NCBI GenBank assembly: GCA_019309945.1
Contig: JAFDFH010000106.1
Span: 1-8,099, forward strand
Source: Deltaproteobacteria bacterium
GTDB taxonomy: Bacteria; Desulfobacterota; Desulfobacteria; Desulfobacterales; JAFDFH01
Direction: 5' to 3'
Length of the DNA: 8,099 nt
The notes beneath the pieces were generated by a model. That model saw only the letters and a program-made list of their open reading frames with translations. It was not told where the DNA came from and ran no database searches. Positions 1 through 6,105 of this stretch are shown one piece after another (within the stretch, counting starts at the first letter, position 1; every line of letters starts with the position of its first letter). The position numbers were made by a program, and so were the translations under genes.

Positions 1-428
1 TCGATAGTGGCAGTCTGTTTGGGATCAGATGCCAGCTTGCGAACAGACGCGATTTGAATGCGTGCCAGGGCCAGGGACTGACCGACATGATCGTGCAGGT
101 CGGCGGCGATGCGACGCCGCTCTTTTTCCTCTGTGATGGTCTGCTTAGACGCAAGCGCCTTCAGGCGCTGCTGATAATCCTGAAGCCTCTGCTCGGCCTG
201 CTTCTGCTCGGTGATGTTTACCGATAAACCCAATAATCCAATTATTTCACCTTCATGATTTTTATGAGGGGTGTACCAATTTCTAAAATAATTACCGTCA
301 ACATTTACCTCACTGGTTACTGTTTCACCATTAAAAGTTTGTCTCATCTCGGCCAACATTTGGGGATAATCTTTATACAGTTCAAAAATAGATTTTCCGA
401 CAACCTGTCCCGGTTTCAAGCCTAATTT
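1..428 (-). pseudogene. Sensor histidine kinase fragment (PAS + HisKA_3), N-terminus removed by the insertion element
   Basis: Reading the minus strand from about position 428 to the window edge gives an open frame with a PAS-domain second half (LKPGQVVGKSIFELY, then FRNWYTPHKNHEGEIIGLLG and SVNITEQ). A Gln/Glu/Lys-rich coiled-coil linker (EQKQAEQRLQDYQQRL) follows, then the dimerisation/phosphoacceptor motif ERRRIAADLHDHVGQSLAL. That motif is typical of NarL-type (HisKA_3) kinases, and the His in LHDH is the expected phosphorylation site. The ATPase domain would lie beyond the left edge. Upstream of codon LGLKPG the PAS homology stops exactly at the terminal repeat of the insertion element, and an in-frame TAA at 465-467 lies inside the element. 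The gene has therefore lost its N-terminal sensor part and its own start; no credible start codon with a ribosome site is seen. GC content falls from about 59% (positions 1-210) to about 36% (211-420), so the PAS part and kinase part may have different origins. It is most likely a dead remnant. Confidence 0.85.
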
Positions 429-445
429 CAGAACTCCTGACCTCT
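428..445 (+). repeat. Left terminal inverted repeat
   Basis: TTCAGAACTCCTGACCTC matches the complement of the right end at 17 of 18 positions. The match can be extended three bases outward (AAT versus AAC) with one more mismatch, so the exact tip is uncertain by a few bases. Confidence 0.85.
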
Positions 446-468
446 GGCGAATAACTAATTGAATTTAC

Positions 469-497
469 TTGACAGGGATGAAAATATAGCGTAAATT
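469..497 (+). promoter_or_regulatory. Sigma70-type promoter of the transposase gene
   Basis: A consensus -35 box TTGACA (469-474) is followed by a 17-bp spacer and a -10 box TAAATT (492-497). The predicted start of transcription is near 504, giving a leader of about 23 nt that contains the ribosome site. The promoter lies just inside the left terminal repeat, as is usual for insertion elements. Confidence 0.7.
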
Positions 498-511
498 GGA
501 ATACAACAAAC

Positions 512-518
512 AAGGAGG
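512..518 (+). promoter_or_regulatory. Strong ribosome binding site deciding the GTG start of the transposase
   Basis: AAGGAGG lies 8 nt upstream of the GTG at 527-529. There is no alternative ATG nearby in this frame, so the GTG is a confident start. Confidence 0.8.
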
Positions 519-526
519 TATTTGCT

Positions 527-2713
527 GTGCTTCAAAGCTATATTCCATTTCTTCCAGAGGGCGCTAAACCAATAAACAACCATGTGGCGATTTATCGTCA
601 TGATGAAAAAATTGAATTTTTTACAGCATCAGGTCCAATCTACGCCTGTCAAGAAAATGATCTGTATGGACTTCGGCTGGCGCAAGGGATTATCGTCACC
701 CAGACAGCAACAACTCCAGCCGAATTTGCCAAAGCATTAAATATTAACAGAACCACTGTTTATCGAAATCTTAACAGATATCAACAAGACGGGCCTGCGG
801 CCCTTTTCATCGATAAAAAAAGCAATCGAAAAGCATACAAACTTAACGGAAGGGCTAAGCGCCAGGTACAAACACTTCTTAACAAAGGCTATTCTTTAAA
901 AGCCGCGGCAAAGCAAGCCGGTATCACGGAAGGCTGTATCCGCTATGCAATAAAGAAAGGCACGATCGTAAAGAAAAAGCAACCGGATGAGAAACCGGAG
1001 GCCCAGCCGAAAGTTAAAAGTGCTTCAGAGCGCTCAACCGAAGATAATAACTGTGCCATCGGGATTGCTGCCAAACGCGAAGCCGAACGTGTTCTGGCAA
1101 GCACCGGCAAAATAATTGAAGCAAGGCCTCATTTTAGCGATAACGAAGGAGTTCGACATGCCGGTGTGCTGCTGGCACTGCCGGCATTAGCAAGAGTTGG
1201 CCTTTTGGAAGCCGGAAGAAAAGCATACGGCGTTCTTCATAAAGGCTTTTATGGCTTACAGTCGGTTTTGTTGACCCTATCGTTTATGGCTCTTTTGAGG
1301 ATCAAAACGCCGGAGCAGTTGAAAAGGTGCAATCCCGGCGAACTGGGCATTGTTTTGGGCCTTGATCGCGCACCTGAGGTAAAGACGCTGCGAAGAAAGC
1401 TAAAGGAGATAGGATTACGCAATAAAGCCGGTGAGTTTATATCATTTTTATCTAAGCGATGGGCTGATCAAGATAAAGATGTAATTGGATTCGCATATAT
1501 CGATGGTCATGTACGTCCCTATAATGGTCGCAAGCATAAGCTGCCTAAGACCCATGTTGCCAGAAGACATCTTTGCATGCCTGCAACGACCGATTTTTGG
1601 ATAAATGACGCAAAGTGCGAACCATTATTTTTTATAACAGCGGAAGCCAATGATAGCCTATTGTCGATGCTCGCAAAAGAAGTTATTCCGGAATTGAAAG
1701 AACTTGCCGGAGCAGGCAACCGAGTAACACTGGTTTTCGATCGTGAAGGGTGGAGTCCCAAATCTTTTGAGAAATGGTTTAAAGCCGATATTGATGTCAT
1801 CACTTACCGTAAAGGCAAATATGATCCATGGCCGGAAGAGTGTTTTATTGAAGTTGAAAGCCATGTCAGAAGTAAAGCTGTAACGTATTTACTCGGCGAA
1901 CGCAGCATTAAAATAAATAAGAATTTTTGGCTGCGAGAGGTCAGACGGCTATGTGACAACGGACATCAGACATCGATAATAACAACCCGGCAGGATGTTA
2001 ATTGTGAACAAATTGCACGACGAATGTTTTTTCGATGGAACCAGGAAAACTTTTTTCGTTATATGCGTGAGGAATATGCGCTCGATCATCTTGTAACAAA
2101 TGATGTTGAGTTTGCTGATGTAGAGCGTTTGGCGCCGAATCCCGAAAAAAAAGAAAAAAGGAAACTGATAAAAAAGTTCAACCAGGAACTTGAGAAGTTA
2201 AAAAAAGAGTATGGGGATAAAGCTTTTCAAAATAATGAAACGCGTCGTCCTACCATGCGGGGCTTTAATATTGCAAATTCTGGTTATAAGAAGAAGATAC
2301 TCAAACTTGAAAAAGAAATCGAACAATTAAAAATCGACCTGAAACAAATACCTGATAGAATAGCTGTAAAACATTTACTGGCTGAGCACGAAATTGTTCG
2401 TCTTGAGACTGAGCGTAAAATGTTTACAGATGGGATTAAAATGATTTGCTATCGTGCCGAGACCTGCTTGCTTAATCTGATAGCGCCGTTCTTTGCCCGC
2501 AATAATGATGAAGGCCGTGCCTTTTTAAAAAGCGTTTTTCAGCAACCGGCAGATATAATACCGGACAAGGAGCGGAGAATTATGAACGTCAAGTTTCATA
2601 CAATGTCTACTCCTCGAGCAAATCGTGCCCTTAAACAACTATGTGATGTTATGAATCAAGCGTCATATGTCTACCCCGGTACCCGTATGACGTTGGTCTT
2701 CACGGCGCAATAA
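527..2713 (+). CDS. Large DDE-type transposase of the insertion element (728 aa)
   Basis: This protein should cut and rejoin the element ends. The N-terminus carries two helix-turn-helix units: around residues 64-90 (FAKALNINRTTVYRNLNRY) and about 120-150 (SLKAAAKQAGITEGCIRYAI). Both are likely to bind the terminal repeats. The catalytic core follows. Candidate DDE residues are D326 in YIDGHVRPY, D405 in LVFDREGWS, and E507 in RWNQENFFRYM; the last resembles the glutamate region of IS4-like transposases. Two Lys/Glu-rich coiled coils (about 540-565 and 588-612) lie after the catalytic part and may mediate multimerisation. The start is GTG, with AAGGAGG 8 nt upstream. At over 700 aa it is much longer than common IS transposases of 300-450 aa. 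The frame is intact with no internal stop, so it may be active. The triad assignment is by eye; the DDE class is fairly sure, the exact family is not. Confidence 0.9.
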   Translation: MLQSYIPFLPEGAKPINNHVAIYRHDEKIEFFTASGPIYACQENDLYGLRLAQGIIVTQTATTPAEFAKALNINRTTVYRNLNRYQQDGPAALFIDKKSNRKAYKLNGRAKRQVQTLLNKGYSLKAAAKQAGITEGCIRYAIKKGTIVKKKQPDEKPEAQPKVKSASERSTEDNNCAIGIAAKREAERVLASTGKIIEARPHFSDNEGVRHAGVLLALPALARVGLLEAGRKAYGVLHKGFYGLQSVLLTLSFMALLRIKTPEQLKRCNPGELGIVLGLDRAPEVKTLRRKLKEIGLRNKAGEFISFLSKRWADQDKDVIGFAYIDGHVRPYNGRKHKLPKTHVARRHLCMPATTDFWINDAKCEPLFFITAEANDSLLSMLAKEVIPELKELAGAGNRVTLVFDREGWSPKSFEKWFKADIDVITYRKGKYDPWPEECFIEVESHVRSKAVTYLLGERSIKINKNFWLREVRRLCDNGHQTSIITTRQDVNCEQIARRMFFRWNQENFFRYMREEYALDHLVTNDVEFADVERLAPNPEKKEKRKLIKKFNQELEKLKKEYGDKAFQNNETRRPTMRGFNIANSGYKKKILKLEKEIEQLKIDLKQIPDRIAVKHLLAEHEIVRLETERKMFTDGIKMICYRAETCLLNLIAPFFARNNDEGRAFLKSVFQQPADIIPDKERRIMNVKFHTMSTPRANRALKQLCDVMNQASYVYPGTRMTLVFTAQ

Positions 2714-2732
2714 GTTGCAATTGAAATTACGC

Positions 2733-2750
2733 GAGGTCAGGAGCTCTGAA
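2733..2750 (-). repeat. Right terminal inverted repeat
   Basis: Read on the minus strand this is TTCAGAGCTCCTGACCTC, matching the left end with one mismatch. It contains the TGA (2737-2739) that now ends the truncated RhuM frame. It lies 19 bp after the transposase stop codon. Confidence 0.85.
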
Positions 2751-3381
2751 GTTCGGCGGCGGTCATGCCCGTAGCGGAAAAATGAAGCTTGTTCTGAATA
2801 ATGCTAAAGAACTTGGTGGTCTCGTTCCAAGAGGGATCATAATCACCCGCCATGGCGAATATTTCTTTAACCCGCAAATACATCCGTCGCTCGCTGGCGC
2901 GGATATCGCGGATGCGGGCCAGCATCTCATCGAAATAGTCCGGAACAGCAGAATCTTTAACCGGTGGATTCTTCAGGCGTTCGTCATCCATGACAAAGCC
3001 CTTGATGATGTATTCCTTCAGCTGATGGGTGGCCCATATTCGAAAACGGGTGGCTATCAGACTCTTAACCCGGTAGCCCACCGAAATAATCATGTCCAGA
3101 TTGTAATAATCCAGTTCACGCCGGACAGCCCTGTTTCCCTCCTGACGAACTGTTAAGAATTTCTTAATAGTTGCCTCCGGAGTTAATTCTCCTTCCACAT
3201 AGATATTCCGAATGTGCATGCTGATATTGGGGACTGTCGTCTGGAACAGCTCCGCAAGCATCTGCTGGGTGAGCCAGACCGTTTCGTTTTGAAGACGAAC
3301 TTCAAGCTTCACCTGCCCGTCTTCGGTCTGGTAGAGGATAATTTCCGATTTATTATGTGAATCATCCGGCAAATTATTCAT
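2737..3381 (-). CDS. RhuM-family protein, C-terminally truncated by the insertion element
   Basis: The product (214 aa from the ATG) matches the RhuM family, named from Salmonella pathogenicity island 3 and often found beside restriction-modification or other accessory genes. Its biochemical role is not established. The N-terminal part shows the conserved TVWLTQQMLAELFQ and VPNISMHIRNI segment (about residues 34-60), a helix-turn-helix-like DNA-binding region. Next come RRELDYYNLDMIISVGYRV and RIWATHQLKEYIIKGFVMDDERLKNP, both family hallmarks. Full-length members are roughly 320-340 aa. Here the frame leaves homology at the TAAEL segment, where the terminal repeat begins, and ends at a TGA inside the repeat, so about 110 C-terminal residues are missing. 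I chose the ATG at 3379-3381, with a weak GGA 9 nt upstream; the frame is also open to a TTG at 3388-3390. It is probably inactive, though a stable N-terminal DNA-binding fragment is possible. Confidence 0.85.
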   Translation of the reverse strand: MNNLPDDSHNKSEIILYQTEDGQVKLEVRLQNETVWLTQQMLAELFQTTVPNISMHIRNIYVEGELTPEATIKKFLTVRQEGNRAVRRELDYYNLDMIISVGYRVKSLIATRFRIWATHQLKEYIIKGFVMDDERLKNPPVKDSAVPDYFDEMLARIRDIRASERRMYLRVKEIFAMAGDYDPSWNETTKFFSIIQNKLHFSATGMTAAELQSS

Positions 3382-3643
3382 TGTTTTCAATCCAAATCAA
3401 CTTGCACAATTACAGCTAGTGTTGTTGAAACGAGAATGACTCAACCCTACTGGATTGCCAAAGACAACTTGACTTTTAAACCAGGTTTTTTAGCGTTCCA
3501 CACGGGCTTGACAGATACGGTCACAAGCAGGAAAAATTTTCAAAAAAAATGGAGTGGATTTCCTCATTGATCAATTTCCTATCAAAACCATGCCCTAAGA
3601 CCTTTACGCGTCTGAAATCTTTCTGGCACCAGAGAAAGTGTTG

Positions 3644-4759
3644 CTATAACTTCTTATACAGAAGCCAGGCTCTTAAAAAGGGATTCACAAACCGGTATTC
3701 ATCTTCATAATAGAATATAATTTTGAGACCCATAAGCCTGTTTAGGGCCCTTTGAACTGAAGAGGCCTGGGGAATTCCCGAGCCTTTCAAAAAAACGGAC
3801 GACATGGGCGCCCGGCCACCCAGCCTTGCTAAACCTATCAGCAGTTTTAATTGCTGTTTGCTAACAATTTTAAGTATCGTTTCGTAACCCTTCAGCTCAT
3901 GAGCGAATATCTGCTCCAGCGCGATAGGAATCTGCCGGTTTGCAATATCGGCCCCATACGCTGTTGTATCCCATAAAGCACCGCACATTTGCTGGATGTC
4001 TCCGGGGATATTGAAGCAAACGGCAAATACTGTTTTCAACGAATCGGTGGTAATCCGCCTTTTACCGGTCCTGAATTTATTGATGATGAACTTCTGAAAT
4101 CTGTCTTTTTCTATCGGCCCGACCTGGATCGGTATGGCTGATTTAAAAAAAGCGCGCTCCGGATCATTAAAAATTCCGTCCAACTTATTGCGGATGCTTC
4201 CTGCAAAGATATAGGGGATATCCGATTGAAACTGGATCTTACTTCTCAGCAGTGCTAAGGTTTCGCGTGCATCACCCAAATTTAAAATATCCTGGAATTC
4301 ATCCAGAACGACGACTATCGGCTTGGTTTTGGAATGGTAAGACAATATCAAGTCTGCTACACCATGGATCGAATCAGGTTTCAGTTCAACTGAAGAGTCC
4401 AACGTGAAAGTGGGCAAGCCGGTTATCGGATCAACAGATGCAACCGGCCTTAGGTGAGAAAATTTTCGGAATATTTTATCCGCAAATCCCGCGCTGTTTT
4501 CCATCGCAATAATGGCCGTAACGATCCTTTTCACAAAGTCGTCTGATGATTTAACCTCCAATAAATCCGCATATATCATTCTGGTTTTTCTTAATTTGCG
4601 AATGGTTTCACAAATCAACGACGTTTTACCGGTTCGCCTTTCACCTTGGATATAGACATTTTGCCCTCTTTTTATTTCGGCGGCCAATTTCTTATCCAAT
4701 TCCGGCCGCTGACAGAAGTCTTCCTCTTTTACAATTTGACCATAATGAAACGGATTCAT
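3644..4759 (-). CDS. STAND/archaeal-type P-loop ATPase (371 aa)
   Basis: This belongs to the ATPase family typified by the Pfam archaeal ATPase domain (STAND-class AAA+ NTPases), usually acting as nucleotide switches. The N-terminal signature MNPFHYGQIVKEEDF and the following RPELDKKL are typical. Walker A is GERRTGKTS at residues 39-47 with K45 and T46; Walker B is VVVLDEFQ at 149-156; a sensor-like strand YIFAGSIR lies at 183-190. The last ~65 residues (from about 305) form a winged-helix-like domain ending in YRFVNPFLRAWL, the usual C-terminus of this family. There is no signal peptide or membrane segment. The start ATG has GAGG 7 nt upstream. Upstream is a 50-bp palindrome overlapping a promoter, so the gene is likely transcribed alone and repressed by something that binds there. 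The bound partner or effector is not evident. It is a distant paralogue of the ATPase at 6106-7260. Confidence 0.9.
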   Translation of the reverse strand: MNPFHYGQIVKEEDFCQRPELDKKLAAEIKRGQNVYIQGERRTGKTSLICETIRKLRKTRMIYADLLEVKSSDDFVKRIVTAIIAMENSAGFADKIFRKFSHLRPVASVDPITGLPTFTLDSSVELKPDSIHGVADLILSYHSKTKPIVVVLDEFQDILNLGDARETLALLRSKIQFQSDIPYIFAGSIRNKLDGIFNDPERAFFKSAIPIQVGPIEKDRFQKFIINKFRTGKRRITTDSLKTVFAVCFNIPGDIQQMCGALWDTTAYGADIANRQIPIALEQIFAHELKGYETILKIVSKQQLKLLIGLARLGGRAPMSSVFLKGSGIPQASSVQRALNRLMGLKIIFYYEDEYRFVNPFLRAWLLYKKL

Positions 4760-4770
4760 TGGTTTTCCTC

Positions 4771-4820
4771 ATTACGCAGATTTGCATTACGCTATAATAT
4801 ACAACGCTAATTTGCGTAAT
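4771..4820. promoter_or_regulatory. 50-bp interrupted palindrome (candidate operator) upstream of the first ATPase gene
   Basis: Arms 4771-4788 and 4803-4820 are complementary at 15 of 18 positions; the outermost 8 bp are perfect (ATTACGCA / TGCGTAAT). The arms enclose a 14-bp AT-rich centre. ATTACGC is also directly repeated with a 15-bp period (4771 and 4786), and ACGCTA repeats with the same 15-bp period (4789 and 4804). The site begins 11 bp upstream of the ATPase start codon and covers the predicted -10 box, so a bound protein would block transcription. Confidence 0.65.
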
Positions 4821-4824
4821 TCAA
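4797..4824 (-). promoter_or_regulatory. Predicted promoter of the first ATPase gene
   Basis: On the minus strand a -35-like TTGAAT (4819-4824) is followed by a 16-bp spacer and a -10 box TATATT (4797-4802). Transcription would start near 4790, leaving a leader of about 30 nt. The -10 box sits in the centre of the palindrome. The -35 is only a moderate match. Confidence 0.45.
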
Positions 4825-4845
4825 GAAGAAATTGGAATTCATCCA

Positions 4846-6018
4846 CTATTTTTTGACTACCTTCCACTTTTTCAGAGTTTGTTCAATCCGCAGGACTTCA
4901 TCACGCCCCTCTTCCACTTCTTTCCCCGTGAGCACCAGGTCCCACAATCTGCCGTTGGGGGTCAACAGTCGCCTGGAGAAGTCGGGTTCGCCGAATTTCG
5001 TTTTATCGTAATAATCATAGATCTTCTCTTTCAGGGGTTCATCTAAGGCAGGATCAATCAAATCCAGTTCTTCCAACCGGTATAGAAACGTCTCGGCGGA
5101 AATTCCGAAGCGATGTTTTATGCGGAGCAGCAATTCATAGGACCAGTGTTTCTTTTGAATGCCCAACTGGTTCACCGTGTCGCACACGGATTTTTTGGGC
5201 ATGAGAAAAGTGGCGGCAAAGCGATTTGCCCCATGCCGCGCCGTAAACGGCTTATGGGCATCAGGCACTTTCTCGTCCTGGGATGCGAACAACTCTGTGC
5301 CTTGCTGCATTGTATAGGTAAGGATAAAGACCCTGCCCAACTCATATGCAAGGCTGAAAAGCTGTCGTTCGGGATTCTTGCGGGCGTTTAAGAAGAAGAA
5401 GGCGTTTTGACATGGAGGATCATAATAGGAAAAGCTGTCTATGTCTTTGGACATGGGAAGGACAACTACCCTGAACCCCTGGTTTTCAAATAGCTCAAAA
5501 TAGTCAAACACAATACCATGCTGGATTTCCATGATACGCCGCGCGGTTTCCGAGAGGGCCTCCATGCCCTGTTCGGTCGGATCAAAAGGTATAAGGAGGG
5601 GTATTTTGGCACGTTTCCGGGCATTGCAGATATCTTCCAGGGCCTGAAATGCTGCGATGATATCGCCTGCGGCACTTTGAACCCGGCCCGGAAGGATCGC
5701 ATCTTCCTTTCCGATGGTCACAAGGAAAGTATCCTGCTTTCCTTCAAATCGTATAGTGTGAAGGTCCTGCTCAGCATCTGCAAAAAGCGCGTTTACGGAA
5801 ACGCCTAACACTTTTGAGAGGCGATATATCGCGGATGCTGAGGGTGCGTTGATCCCCCGCTCTATCCTTCCCAAAGGTCCTTCGCTCATCCCGACCCTTG
5901 TGGCTAATTCCGCAAGGGTCCAACTGCTTTGTCGCCGCAGGAATCGTATGTTTTTTCCGATGAAATCAAGAGTTGGTTTCACGTCTTGAATAGTACTTAT
6001 TAGTTTTATATCTGTCAA
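4846..6018 (-). CDS. XRE-family HTH protein with degenerate ImmA/IrrE peptidase-like domain (390 aa)
   Basis: Residues 20-79 form an XRE/Cro-type helix-turn-helix (IGKNIRFLRRQ, then LAELATRVGMSEGPLGRIE). The C-terminal half has the ImmA/IrrE layout: RQLFSLAYELGRVF at 217-231 and GANRFAATFLMP at 263-274. In active members the first segment carries HExxH, as in HELGH. Here it reads YELGR (Y225, R229), so both zinc-binding histidines are missing while the glutamate (E226) remains. The acidic third-ligand position just before AN is not obvious either. It is therefore probably a non-catalytic sensor/regulator. In related proteins the HTH binds the gene's own promoter. The longest frame starts at TTG 6018 without a Shine-Dalgarno sequence; that TTG is part of a TTGACA -35 box, so the real start may be GTG 5982, still ahead of the HTH. 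It stands between two STAND ATPase genes with 86-87 bp gaps. Confidence 0.85.
   Translation of the reverse strand: MTDIKLISTIQDVKPTLDFIGKNIRFLRRQSSWTLAELATRVGMSEGPLGRIERGINAPSASAIYRLSKVLGVSVNALFADAEQDLHTIRFEGKQDTFLVTIGKEDAILPGRVQSAAGDIIAAFQALEDICNARKRAKIPLLIPFDPTEQGMEALSETARRIMEIQHGIVFDYFELFENQGFRVVVLPMSKDIDSFSYYDPPCQNAFFFLNARKNPERQLFSLAYELGRVFILTYTMQQGTELFASQDEKVPDAHKPFTARHGANRFAATFLMPKKSVCDTVNQLGIQKKHWSYELLLRIKHRFGISAETFLYRLEELDLIDPALDEPLKEKIYDYYDKTKFGEPDFSRRLLTPNGRLWDLVLTGKEVEEGRDEVLRIEQTLKKWKVVKK
5990..6018 (-). promoter_or_regulatory. Predicted promoter of the XRE/ImmA-like gene, overlapping its apparent start
   Basis: On the minus strand a consensus TTGACA (6013-6018) is followed by a 17-bp spacer and TACTAT (5990-5995, 4 of 6 consensus bases). 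Transcription would start near 5983. That is next to the in-frame GTG at 5980-5982 and inside the longest reading frame. If used, the message would be leaderless or nearly so. Confidence 0.5.
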
Positions 6019-6079
6019 GACATATTTTAAATGTGTTGATGTTCGTACTTTATAGTTCTTTTAGATGATGGGCGTACTT
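5993..6079. repeat. Three GTACTT repeats around the XRE gene promoter (candidate operator sites)
   Basis: GTACTT occurs in the same orientation at 5993-5998, 6045-6050 and 6074-6079. The last two are preceded by CG (CGTACTT) and the first two are followed by AT or TA-rich bases. The first copy overlaps the predicted -10 box and the other two lie upstream of the -35. The spacings, 52 and 29 bp, are roughly five and three helical turns. They could be binding sites for the XRE protein itself; this is inference. Confidence 0.4.
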
Positions 6080-6105
6080 CTGTAAGCGTTCACTTATCTT
6101 ATGTT

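Larger units (their letters stand above)
428..2750 (+). mobile_element. Insertion element (~2.3 kb) with terminal inverted repeats and one large DDE transposase
   Basis: The element is bounded by an inverted repeat pair: TTCAGAACTCCTGACCTC at 428-445, and its complement with one mismatch at 2733-2750. Both repeats coincide with the points where the flanking genes lose homology, which supports them as the true ends. Inside is a single transposase gene with its own promoter; no passenger gene is present. The base pairs just outside the ends (AAT on the left, GTT on the right) show no target duplication. The flanks belong to two different genes, so the present junctions did not arise from one simple insertion. 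I do not recognise the family with certainty; it is an IS4/IS1634-like or unclassified DDE element. Confidence 0.85.

Noticed and set aside
481..520. Outward promoter at the left end of the insertion element reading into the histidine kinase fragment
   Set aside because: A TATATT box exists on the minus strand, but the only -35-like string (TTGTTT) is 19 bp away and weak. The fragment also lacks a start codon with a ribosome site.
2782..3156. Plus-strand open frame of 124 codons opposite the RhuM gene
   Set aside because: It lies entirely within the minus-strand RhuM frame, whose sequence matches a known family. The plus-strand translation has no recognisable domain and no ribosome site.
3619..3638. 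Possible terminator hairpin after the first ATPase gene (CTTTCT / AGAAAG)
   Set aside because: The stem is only 6 bp and AT-rich, and no T-run follows on the minus strand.
3391..3643. Gap between the RhuM gene and the first ATPase gene examined for promoters, small genes and RNAs
   Set aside because: Only weak promoter-like strings and a short AAACC-A-GGTTT symmetry were seen. No convincing -35/-10 pair, open frame or RNA fold could be supported.
4793..4798. Plus-strand TATAAT inside the 4771-4820 palindrome
   Set aside because: No suitable -35 lies 16-18 bp upstream on the plus strand, and no plus-strand gene follows.
4846..6018. Toxin-antitoxin interpretation of the XRE/ImmA-like gene with a neighbour
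   Set aside because: Neither ATPase resembles a known toxin, and the gaps of 86-87 bp with separate promoters do not fit a compact toxin-antitoxin operon.
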